Shown in pieces: positions 1 through 9,700 of a stretch of DNA of 64,000 bases. The DNA is taken from contig MU004230.1 in assembly GCA_010405405.1 (NCBI GenBank), positions 1,447,744-1,511,743 of the forward strand, in the 5' to 3' direction. The notes under the pieces are model-generated. The model saw only the letters and a list, made by a program, of their open reading frames with translations, ran no database searches and was not told where the DNA came from. The DNA is from Microthyrium microscopicum. Taxonomy: Eukaryota; Ascomycota; Dothideomycetes; Microthyriales; Microthyriaceae. The stretch's first letter is position 1; every line of letters begins with the position of its first letter. A program made the translations under genes and the position numbers.

Positions 1-1388
1 CACACGAGGCATGTACTATGGATTGGTAGGATTTGTGTGGGCTAGTAAGTATCCTTGAGTTCATTACAATTGCAATATCTAACAGTTCTGCAGTTGCCAG
101 TGCAATTGGACCTCTCCTTGGTGGAGTTTTCGCCCAGAAAGTTACCTGGAGATGGATCTTCTATATCAACATTCCGTTCCAAGGAATATGTTTCCTGATT
201 ACGACGTTTCTACTCCATATCCACAAACCCAAAACGGCATTCCTTGCCGGCTTCCTCGCCATCGACTGGGTTGGATCCATACTCATTGTTGGCGGTATTA
301 TCATGTTCCTTCTCGGCCTCGAGTTTGGTGGCGTATCTCATCCATGGACATCAGCGATTGTCTTGTGTCTAATTATATTCGGCGTCGCTGCCGTCGTACT
401 CTTTGGTATCAACGAATACTTCATCGCTAAGTACCCAATCATCCCTCTCCACATCTTCAAGTACCGCTCCAACGTCGCCGTCTTCATCGTCTGCTTCTGC
501 CACGGTTTCGTCTTCATCGGCGGCTCCTACTACCTGCCTCTCTACTTTCAAGGCGTCCTCGGCCACGGCCCAATCATCTCTGGTGTTCTTCTACTCGCCA
601 ACGTCCTCCCGCTCTCCTTTATGTCCACGGCCTCCGGGTTCTTCATCCGCAAAACTGGTCTCTACCAGCCACCCATCTGGTTCGGCCTTGTTTTCATGAC
701 TATCGGCTACGGCACATTCATATCCTTCAACGCCAATCCCGGTCTCGGCAAAATCATCGGCTTCCAGATCCTGGCCGGTCTAGGAACGGGTCCAAACTTC
801 CAAGCGCCACTCATCGCGCTCCAGTCCCTCGTCCCACCTGGAGACATTGCATCCGCGGTAGCAACCTTCCAGCTCGTGCGCAATGTCGCGACATCCATGT
901 CCGTCGTAATTGGCGCCGTTGTCTTCCAAAACTCTCTCAAGAGCAAGACTGGCCAACTCAAAGCCGCTCTAGGCGATCAGTTGGCCAACCAGCTATCTGG
1001 CTTCAACGCAGCGGCGTCTGCGCAGGTCATCACGTCACTTCCGCCGGCTCAGCGAGACGTTGCACGAAATGTGTTTGCGTCTAGCTTGCGGGACATGTGG
1101 ATTATGTACACGGTGGTCGCTTTCGTTGGACTATTGGTTAGCTTCTTCATTACGCGCCAGCAGCTAGACAAGAAGCATGCGGAGACGAAGACTGGTCTTA
1201 AAGCGGAGGAAGAGAAGCGGGTGGAGCGTGAGGAACGACGCAAGTCTAGACGGGAGAGCAAACAGGCTGCGCGATTGAGTGGCGGACCGAGAAGTCCTGG
1301 AATGGCCAGTGTGGATGGGGAGAGATCTTTGGCTTCGCCTTTGGGTTCGCCTACAGTTGCGAAAGCTGGTGATAAGGAAACGGTATAA
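1..1388 (+). CDS. MFS drug:H+ antiporter, DHA2 (14-TMS) type, 5'-truncated by window edge
   Basis: Exons <1-44 and 94-1388; the intron at 45-93 has a GTAAGT donor and CAG acceptor. The join restores the family motif: the exon-1 residues ending FVWA continue as IASAIGPLLGG, the antiporter motif C of TMS 5. It is followed by the conserved WRWIFYINIPF segment. About nine further hydrophobic helices follow, then a charged cytoplasmic tail of roughly 70 residues rich in Lys/Glu/Arg and ending TVAKAGDKETV. Members of this family export toxic small molecules or metabolites across the plasma membrane using the proton gradient. The substrate cannot be read from sequence. The N-terminal four or so helices lie outside the window. 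A second gene of the same family lies at 57801-59687. The family call is firm and the exact intron borders are likely. Confidence 0.93.
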
Positions 1389-1528
1389 AGAAGCTTTGCT
1401 CTTGTGTGGTTAAAATGTTAGAAGCGTGGTGTTGTAGACTTGGTACTTAGTCGTAATGTGATAATCACTCCTCTAGGAGGTTTAGGGACATTTTGCTCGA
1501 TAATGTTTTGAACAAGAATTGCATTTCA

Positions 1529-4235
1529 TTATGCTATTGGTCGACTGAAATCTTGAAGCTCATCGTCCAAGTGCGCCACCACGTTGTCATATACAGCTTG
1601 CCGAAATGCATCGTCGTCCAAGTCGTAGTTACGGATTCGCGGATCCAAGTTACAGTATAAACAGCTTTTCACTACACTCTCATACCTCATACCTGCTTCC
1701 TCCATCAACAGTCCTGACTTGACGAGTCGAACTGCAGTCGTATAGTCTGCATAAAGTCCTTTGTTTCCAGCTTCTGCGATGTCTTCGGCTGTCCTGAGCT
1801 GCTTTATAGACTGCCCAAAGCAGATCTCGATCAAGGTAATACCGAGCGCAAAAAGTGTTGTATTATGAATAAACGACGGCTTGTTGGCTTCTATTGTTAT
1901 TACTTCGCTGGACAGATCTCGAAGTACGAATAGTTGTTTGAATAGAGATGGTGCTTCCTTCCTGTCCAGAAGTGTTATATCGTGGCTTCCAAAGTAGGAA
2001 CTAACCCAGGGCGATTTGTATAGATATAAAATGGCGTTTCCTAAAGCCGCAGACATGGAGAGCTTGTCTATCCGCCTTGGTGCTGGTGTGTTAGGGAACT
2101 TCCGTTGTAAAATATCATCGAAAGAGTATATTGATTCAGGCTTGGTAGCGTATGATCTGCAGAGAGAGATGTCAATTTCGATTGAACCGTCGGCGATGGA
2201 CCCGATATAATTTGACGACTTGACTGCAAGTTGGTTTTCTTTGAACATGGCGCATATGCTCTGAATGGCGACCTTGGTCATTTGCTGCTGAGATATCACA
2301 ACCGAGCTGTTATTTGAAGCCTGTGGCACAAGAGTGGAGGAACTGGATGATTTCTGTTTCAATCCGGGATGGGTTGTCCATTGAACCTTTTTCTTGACAG
2401 GCCGATTCGAAATTTGAGTTGGGTTTTGAGCTCCCGTTGTGGCTTGTTGCTCAACAGGTCGGATTCTACATGTAGTTTCTGTCCACATGCCTAGGAAAAT
2501 GTCAGTATGAGACGCGAAACAGTGTTTTCAGAGCCAAGACGAGCTGAAAGGATCGCATGATCTTTTTGGTAAGATATTCCATCGTATGTGATGGGCGCCA
2601 TCGAATGCGATGGGAGCCACTGCGTGCTTTGGTATTGACAGATATTGTGAAGACATAGATAAAAACCATATCGTCAACGCCGTCACCAGAAAAGCCGACT
2701 TGGTCTACCTACTCATGGTGATCCTCCATCGCACTCCATGGTAGCCATCGAATCCAATGGCGGCCATCGAGTGCTATGGGAGCCATCAGATGTGATGGGA
2801 GTTGTCAAGAACTAGAAAAACGTGGATCGGTCGCTAAGGGGGCCTTACCGGGTGCCTTCTGGTGTGATATAAACGCAATCTTTAACGAGTTGTCCGAGTC
2901 AGTTGTGTCTTCTTGATATCGACAGAGCTGGAGAGCAACCATGTGTTTGTCGACACCGCAGGTGCATTGCATCGCTTTGACAGCACGATACAGGCTTTGC
3001 GCATAATTTCGAAGGCCCTTAAATCGATCGCCCTGTGATCTCTTCCGGCGAGAGCTCTGTAAAACGGATGTCTGCCTCGTCAACCCCTGAAGAGCTCTGT
3101 TGTGTTCTCGCAATCGCTGTACCAGTTCTTCATAAGAACTCTTGCTCAGACTGAATCGACCTAGAAATAGTCAGTGCGGTTACGAAGTCGCATCAGTCAG
3201 ATCATATTTTCCACTGATGGTAAAATTGTAAAACCATTCTACGGGAGCCGGCGAGAGCGATAGAAATATCTCTCCAGATCAATACCTATTTTGATAAATC
3301 CAGGCGAGTTCAAGATACCTCTAGACATTCGAAAGACTCATATGGGGACCATCGCTTTCGATGGCTCCTATAGAGCGTGTTTCTGATAGACTGATATGGT
3401 TACCATAATGAATTGGTAGCCAGTGAATGGTGTGTTGTAACATAAACGTATGCTGTCAGTAAAAATGTTGGCTTACCTATCTTCCAAGCTTTTTTGAAGC
3501 TCATATCAGGTGTTGTCATCCAGAGAATTGCTCCATCGTCATCTAGATCAAGTTTATCTTTAAACTCGTTCACGGCATCTTCCATGGCACATATTCGTTC
3601 CAGATACACCTTGTAGGCAAGAGCCAACCGCTTTTCGAGCTTATTTTGAATAATAGGATCATCCCAAGCATCACCTAACGGTTATCAGATTGTTCCACAT
3701 CACGTTTTGTGATTGAGCTGGACTTACCTCCTGGCGCGGCAAGCATTATTTCCATCTCCTTGGAGCTAGCGATGCCATCGAGCAGCATCTCACAAGTATT
3801 GCGATACGTGATGCTTTCTGTTTCCAGTTCCAGAATCAGAGTTTTGAGTTCCCATTTGTAAGTCAGCATGCGTCGAACTGTACGCACCCCATCGGCATAG
3901 TGCTCCAACGCTGAGATCACCAATGGAATGCCTGACATCGTTAGTTTAGACTCTCCAGATCGATGAGTAGACGAAATAGTTGGCAGCTCCCATCAAACAC
4001 GTTGTCTACCATCGCACTCCATAAAGAGAAGCAAATGTGACCAGCGTATCCCCGAAGAAGATATTGAGCAGTCCGTGTGAAGTGTATCAAGGGTAGACAA
4101 TGCACCTCAAGGAGCGTTTCAGTCAGATTTCGACCCGGTATGATAGGTAACAAGCAGAAATAGAAATGACCAGAAGTGTAAGATAGATGGCGCCTTACTT
4201 CCTAAAACGGCACCTGCCACCTCAAGACCGGACAT
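1529..4235 (-). CDS. DUF7580-domain protein, five exons
   Basis: Exons on the minus strand: 4235-4199, 3931-3728, 3674-3477, 3160-2849 and 2490-1529. All phases agree and give 570 residues. The 37-nt first exon encodes MSGLEVAGAVLG and joins to SIPLVISALEHYADGVRT, the typical start of this fungal family, whose N-terminus resembles helical N-domains of fungal STAND/NLR-like proteins. The C-terminal 200 residues match DUF7580, including the kinase-tail-like stretch HNTTLFALGITLIEICFGQ. Function is unknown. Relatives are often linked to fungal non-self recognition, but that is only association. Introns 1, 3 and 4 are 267, 316 and 358 bp, against 53 bp for intron 2, and hold the 19-bp-period dyad repeats described separately. 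The start codon is 411 bp from the start of the divergent zinc-finger/ULD_2 gene, so the two may share a promoter. Confidence 0.85.
2579..2632. repeat. 19-bp-period dyad repeats, intron 4, block A
   Basis: There are two good 16-bp units, CCATCGTATGTGATGG (2579-2594) and CCATCGAATGCGATGG (2598-2613, a perfect 6-bp inverted repeat around 4 bp). A decayed third unit, CCACTGCGTGCTTTGG, lies at 2617-2632. Each is separated by exactly 3 bp, giving a 19-bp period. The block lies inside the 358-bp intron 4 of the DUF7580 gene. Confidence 0.9.
2726..2798. repeat. 19-bp-period dyad repeats, intron 4, block B
   Basis: Four consecutive units start at 2726, 2745, 2764 and 2783: CCATCGCACTCCATGG, CCATCGAATCCAATGG, CCATCGAGTGCTATGG and CCATCAGATGTGATGG. 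Linkers are exactly 3 bp (TAG, CGG, GAG). The outer CCAT...ATGG arms are invariant while the centre varies, which is the pattern of a symmetric recognition element or small hairpin. Confidence 0.92.
3349..3364. repeat. Single dyad repeat unit in intron 3
   Basis: CCATCGCTTTCGATGG is a perfect 6-bp inverted repeat with a 4-bp centre, inside the 316-bp intron 3 of the DUF7580 gene. A loosely similar, decayed sequence lies just downstream, near 3403-3435. Confidence 0.8.
3990..4024. repeat. Two decayed dyad units in intron 1
   Basis: CCATCAAACACGTTGT (3990-4005) and CCATCGCACTCCATAA (4009-4024) are again offset by 19 bp. The second shares its first 14 bases with the intron-4 unit at 2726, so introns 1 and 4 exchanged or inherited the same unit. 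Confidence 0.7.
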
Positions 4236-4646
4236 ATTTCGTAATATTCACTAAGAAGTTGAGTTTGAAAGAGTATATGACAAAAGACTGGTGGCGGAAC
4301 ACAATCTGGCGTGATCAGCTCAGCGTTGGCGTTCTCAGACTACAAAGCCGAAAATGACAGTATAATAGCCAGTCCTTTGATGGTAGTTTTGGACAACATA
4401 CAACAGACAGATTCAAAATATAGGAAGTCTTTGGGAAGCTTTGCAGCAATACGAAAAGGAGGCGGGATACAAGACTCCAGGAATAGAAATACCCCTCAGT
4501 GATATGCATGAAGGCGTATCAAAATGAGGCTGACCGGTCACAAACCCAAAACCCCGTTACATAACCTGAGTACAAGAGCAGTAACTCGGAAACGTCGATT
4601 GCTCACTGCCAAAATCCAGGAACTCAGGATCAACCCTCTTTCAACC
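4236..4646. promoter_or_regulatory. Shared divergent promoter region
   Basis: This 411-bp gap lies between the starts of the DUF7580 gene (minus) and the zinc-finger/ULD_2 gene (plus). No coding sequence is convincing. The upstream in-frame extension of the plus-strand gene (from 4524) looks non-coding. I see no clear TATA box or operator. Confidence 0.5.
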
Positions 4647-7600
4647 ATGCTTATATCAGATCAGGTCGAGGACTGTCTCAAATGTTTCACGTCTCTTTTG
4701 CATGTCCAGGAAGACGAAAGCTCTCAGGATGTGGCATCCAACTTAGACTTGATCGAGACGTTCGATCGCTTCAAAATATGGATGAATAACATAGGTGCAG
4801 GCCGAAAAGGCCCAGCTTCATTAGATCACAGGCTACGCGATGCATCTCACGTCCAGAGTCTTGCTTCGACTCTCTTGAGCAGTATCACGGATGCTTTGAA
4901 GGAAGCAATCTCAATTGCAAAAGGAGAAGCAGAGACTTTGGATTACGAAGATGACGACAGCTCAGACGAGTCAGACGCAGGAGAACTTGGTATTACAGCG
5001 CGACCTTCGGAGCTCGAGCAAATTATGGCACATATATCAAATTCGACTAAATGCCTTATGAGACTTTCTGTAGCCATTCGACATCCGGCTCCACATGACA
5101 GGTTTATGCGATCTGGAAACATTGATACCTCAGCATTTGAACCCTACGACATTGCTCACGTTCGGCACAAGTTCCCAAAAGCCGAGAATTTCTTGATCGA
5201 TCGTCTCGGAAAGGCAATATCAAGGCGGCGCCTGTACTTGAAGTATCGAGCAAACCATAAGGAGAAACTCTTAAGGGACCACAAAGGCGAGGATCAAACC
5301 GTGGCTTCTTCTCTACCGTCGAAGATTGAAAGCTTGAACATTAACGACTTACAAGAGTTCAAAGATACTCAGTCCGAAGCTGGACTGTCTATGACATCCT
5401 ATGCGACTACCAAGGCGGATCAAAACACCGTGCTTTCAGTACCAAAGATGCCTGAGGAAGGCGGTGCTGACGATCCCTTCGAATGCCCTTATTGCTTTGC
5501 AATGACCGTGGCGAGTAGTAGGCCCGCGTGGAAGTAAGTCTCCCTGATCAGCTCTAATTTGATTCGCTCTTCAGAGTCATGATGTTCTTCAGAACAACTG
5601 ACTAATTGTAAACTACGGTAGGAGGCATGTCTTCACAGATCTACAACCACATCTTTGCCTTATTGAAGGTTGTGTTGGCCCGGATCGAATGTACTCTCGA
5701 CGGCATGACTGGATATTACACCATAACACTCACAACGATAGTCGATTTGCTTCTCAGTTGACATGTCCTTTATGCCAACAGCAATCTCCTAGTCTTGATC
5801 GTCTCTTCAAGCATGTTTCAGGCCACCAAGAGCAACTTGCATTGTTCGCGCTTCCGATGAGTGACGATGGTCCTCATGCTTCCGATGAGGAGGAAGACGA
5901 AGAAGAGGATCTTGAACCCGCAAGTTTATTCCGAGATCAGCCTTACTCCTGCCGCTTTTGCGGGCAGGACTATGTGGACGCGGAAGATTTTGCCTCCCAT
6001 CTTACACCAGGTGGCCGTTGTGAACGTGGTGTAGTTTTAGGACGAGCGGAAGACGATCAATTCGACATAGTAGAAGAGGCTAAGAAGTTAGATGGCGAAG
6101 TCAAACACTCAAGCCCAGATGATGATATGCTGCAGGCGCCAATCACATTCAAAGACGCTGTTGGTCGTAAATTCAGTTTCCCATGGCATCTATGCAAGTC
6201 ATGGAAGGTATGTTGTCCACCTATTAAGACGATTCTGATCTACTATAAGAATACTAATGCTCATGTAGGGTATGGAGCAACTCGTTCAGCAAGCATTTTT
6301 ACAATTCGGCCCAATTAGTCAGCATGTCGTAGACGGTCACTTCGATCTGATCAGTTCAGACGGTAATGTGATTCTTCCTAAAGTCTGGGAAATTATGGTC
6401 AAGCCCGATATGGCGATCAGCATGCACATGTGGCCCACCGCTGAGCCGCTTGTGACGCAGTTACTTGACCAAAAACCAGATCAAGATGGTAAGTCAGCCT
6501 ACACTCAGTCAAATTATTCACGATAGTTCCGAGCCAAAACTGTAATTATATTGTTCAAGGCTCAAGCCTCAGGCTATTGCAGTTCGGCTCAAGATCAAGT
6601 TTCTCCTCTAGAATACCCCGGATCTAGCGCTTGTTCTGTCAGGGGAATAGGAACTTATGAATATGATTCTAGTTCACATCGCGTGGTGTTGGAATTCTCT
6701 TCTTGCTGACCATTATTGCTAACTTCTCGAATCTATAGCGTTGTCTGAGATTCGGAACCTACCTAGGTACCTATATAGGAGTGAGAGGGAGGCACCAGCG
6801 AAGGCCAACGAAAAGTACGAGGCGCACAATAGACCCGCCTACACGATGTATTATGACTCCCAAACAGGAGAGGAAGTACCTGATACTCGGAGTACAGGCA
6901 ACATCACGAGCGAACGAGCAAGATCAACATCAGGATCGCGATCTCCAAGGTTTAGTAGTCCGAGTAGAGAACAGTCAAATGAATGGGCTCGTGAGCGGCC
7001 CATTGCTACTGCTACTTGGGAAGCCCTTGCTGTTAGGCATGACGAGCAAAGCTCCGGTGATCTTGAAAAGGGAAACCTCCCACCAGATGCCCGTTGGACA
7101 AAAATCGACCGAACGCTGGTCAATCCAGAAGCGCTTCTCGAAGCGAATGAAAGATTCGAGGAGCGCTTGGATTGTGTTATTGTACTGCGGGTACTCACAA
7201 AGCAGGAGATCCAAGACCTAGCAGATCGCACAGAGAGAATACGTGCCAACCGCAATACGGACTCCCAAGCTGCACCTGGTAAGTATCATGGAAATGCGAG
7301 GAACGCTGACATAGCCAGCGGGAGGGAGTTGCCCGAATCATCAAGGTGGAGATCTCGAACAAACCGAAGGTCAAGCAGCGAAGAGTCATATGATCGAACT
7401 CGTGAGCGACACCTTGCTGCTGGTGCTCTTGCTGGCGCCAGCGCTGCTGCTATTCTCAGAAATGTCAACTTTACCCCGGAACAAGAAAAAGCGAGATTGA
7501 TGTCCAGATCAAGATCAAGGTCAAGATCCCCCAGACTCAGCAGCCGAGGCGTGGACGCCTCTAATGATCAAAATCGCGCCAAGCGTCTGGCTGCCGCTGC

Positions 7601-9064
7601 CATTGCAGGTGCTAGTGCTGCTGCTTTTGCCGCTGGGCGCCAGAAACAAGCGGACCTCCCACTTCAATCAAATATTGGGCCACCATCTTCTAAGATGCTT
7701 CGAATGCTACCTGGTTCCCAAACGACTCCGTCTAACCCCCATGTTGGTGGTGAGGAATTACTAGGGAAAGCAGATGATCCTTACCCCAGAGACCAGCGCA
7801 GACGCACTGTTGAAATTGGAGACACGACTTGGGGCGGCGGCCCTCCAACAGCTGTTGCACTCGACCGATATAATGATCGTATTCGCGCAGAAGAAATGAA
7901 GCAACAGGAAGCCGCCGTCAGCAGTTCTACCGAGCTGGAGGCTGGTCAAGAACAGCCGACTCAGAACTCGAGACGTAGGTCCCAAGATTCAAATGATGAG
8001 GCATATTCGTTCACGAATCCGTTGGAGATGTATCGAGATACGGAGCCGCGTGGCCCTCGACATAAAAGCAGCCGCTTAACTGTAGATGACGATTCGGTTG
8101 ATCCACTTGACCTAACACTTTTACCACGATCACCTGATATCTCACCACCCAGAAGGATGTTGGAACACCGTGTCACTAGAGCTAAGGCTCCAAAACGACA
8201 AGCGTACTACGAGTATGACCGGATTCAACAAGAACCGGTGCCTGTTAGCGATACAGTGCATCGGTATCGATGCTTAGAAGACTGGGATTGCAAGAAAGGG
8301 GCCAAAGGATTTTCTCGGTACAATGACTTGAAGCGGCATGTGATGCGGGTTCACAGCAAGACATCGCAGGAGTTTGAGCAATTATTTCCCAGAACAGGGC
8401 AGGTCAACGTCTTGCAACTCAGTCAAACACATCGGTACTCAATTTCTGGCGATAAAGCGGACAGTATTGAACCTTCGTCTCCAAACCCTAACGTAACGCG
8501 CCCGACTGGCCACGGAGAACCAAACGAGGATGATGCTCCTAGAATGTACCCCGGCATGGGCCGTGAAGCCGCGCAAGCTGCTTCAACTGGAAGACCTCGC
8601 TTGCAAAGTTACCCAGATAATGCTCTAAGGCTAGAAGGAGGAGGAGGTTCTTCAATTCCTATAGAGCGTGAGCGTACGCCTTATGATCCTATAGAGCGTG
8701 AGCGTAAGCCTTATGTTCCTATTGAACGTGAGCGTAAGCCATATACAGTTGTTCAGGGCAGCGCAAAGTTATACGAGGATGCAGTGTTGCAACCATTATC
8801 CAATACACCCGGACGGCCACCACGGCGTCGTGAAGCACATACAGCTATGCCGTGCGTAAACTGTACGAGAGCCAAACTAAGCTGTGATGAAGCGAGGCCA
8901 TGTAAGCATTGTGTATCTACTCATCAAGAGGCAAGTCTAGTCGTGTTTGAGGTCAAGGGTAACACTAACTTCATGAATAGGCAACATGCGTTGACATAGA
9001 GCACAAGAAGCGTGGCCGACCAAGAATACAACCCAAGCCAGAAGTCAGAGTCGAGGATTTCTGA
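4647..9064 (+). CDS. AcuF-like C2H2 / ULD_2 ubiquitin-like / Zn2Cys6 fusion protein
   Basis: Exons 4647-5533, 5622-6207, 6269-6488, 6739-8930 and 8981-9064 give 1322 residues with all phases consistent. Order: helical N-region; AcuF-like C2H2 finger near residue 275 (CPYCFAM...WKRHVFTDLQPHLC); C2H2 near 344-364 (CPLC...HVSGH); a third C2H2-like finger near 406; acidic linker; ULD_2 ubiquitin-like fold about 468-545 (ITFKDAVGRKFSFPW); the ULD_2-associated stretch with VLRVLTKQEIQDLADRT; an RS-rich region with two Ala/Gly helices (LAAGALAGASAAAI, LAAAAIAGASAAAF); a C2H2 near 1075; three 10-residue PIERER(K/T)PY repeats; and a C-terminal Zn2Cys6-like cluster (CX2CX6CX5CX2CX8C) followed by KKRGRPR. 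The last Cys is supplied only if intron 4 (8931-8980) is a GC-AG intron. The annotated stop TGA (9062-9064) is followed by an open frame to 9376. The function is unknown. A nuclear role is likely, since three zinc-binding module types are present. Confidence 0.85.
8658..8747 (+). repeat. Three 30-bp coding repeats
   Basis: Three tandem 30-bp units encode PIERERTPYD, PIERERKPYV and PIERERKPYT within exon 4 of the zinc-finger/ULD_2 gene. They are nearly identical at DNA level, so the expansion is recent. They add a charged, Pro/Tyr-containing linker between the C2H2 finger and the Zn2Cys6-like cluster. Confidence 0.9.
8931..8980 (+). other. GC-AG intron in the zinc-finger/ULD_2 gene
   Basis: The 50-bp intron has donor GAG|GCAAGT and acceptor AATAG|GCA, in phase 0. 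Splicing joins ...THQE to ATCVDIEHKKRGRPR, completing the sixth cysteine of the Zn2Cys6-like cluster and its basic tail. Without splicing the frame gives a non-homologous tail ending at 8999. No GT donor nearby does the same job. Confidence 0.75.
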
Positions 9065-9376
9065 CATAAACTTGGGGAACGGCGAGAAGCTGAGGTCGAG
9101 GTTGGTGGCTTTGGCATCCGAAGAGATCCAAGCGAACGTGACGAGCGGCGTCACGACCTACAGAGTAAAGCCTTGAGCAGCCGCGAGGCACCGAGTCGCT
9201 CGAGTGCGCTATACGAAGAGGATTATCGTGGGGTTGGCATAAGAACAAGCTCAATAGAGAGCAGTGAGGAGCGTGGCAGAGACAAGTCACCTGCTGACAA
9301 ACGAAGTTTGTCAACGGAGGGCTTTGGTTCAAGATGGGAGGGAACAAGGAGGCAGGACGCCGAAGAGTTGGCCTAG
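9065..9376 (+). pseudogene. Open 3' extension after in-frame TGA of the ULD_2 gene
   Basis: The reading frame of the preceding gene stays open from 9065 to the TAG at 9374-9376, 103 codons beyond the TGA. The encoded tail (HKLGERREAEVEVG..., then ALYEEDYRGVG...SEERGRDKSP...) is charged and of the same style as the upstream protein. No ATG opens it. A one-base change (CGA to TGA) in an originally longer protein, or stop-codon readthrough, would explain it. It is coding-like, but I cannot show that it is translated. Confidence 0.55.
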
Positions 9377-9700
9377 ACTTATGCTCTTTATATTGCCGAC
9401 AAGAAGAGGGAGCAATCGTAGTGGGTGTTGTCAAAATATATACCACTAGCAATAATATTAATACAATGCTGAGGTAATTCCTAGAGAGTTCAAAAGGACT
9501 GTCGCGTTTTCGAGGGATAGTTAATCTCTAAACTGACCTAATGAATAGAGTGCTCTTTTTCTGGTAAATTGCGTTTAGGATTCATGGTTTTGTAGGAGAC
9601 AGCGGTGGATCTATCTCTTTCATTTGATACCCCATAAATGTGATAGCCCCCTTCTTTGTGAAGAAACATCAACTCTTTGCCAGCCATTTGAATGCCTAGC
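9377..9700. other. Intergenic, convergent 3' ends
   Basis: AT-rich sequence between the ends of the ULD_2 gene and the minus-strand hypothetical gene. I see no coding or structured element beyond likely 3' UTRs. Confidence 0.5.

Noticed and set aside
2579-4024. CRISPR-like array
   Set aside because: The units are 16 bp with 3-bp linkers, not direct repeats with long unique spacers, and they lie in eukaryotic introns.
3941-4153. 70-codon frame inside intron 1 of the DUF7580 gene as a separate exon
   Set aside because: Direct joining of 4199 to 3931 restores the conserved VLGSIPLVISALEHY start, leaving no room for an extra exon.
4524-4646. Upstream extension of the ULD_2 fusion protein
   Set aside because: The 41 extra residues (MRLTGHKPKT...) are unlike the family start; MLISDQVEDCLKCFTSLL at 4647 fits family N-termini.
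9173-9376. Independent small gene
   Set aside because: There is no ATG start and the frame is in phase with the preceding gene; it is better explained as its interrupted 3' extension.
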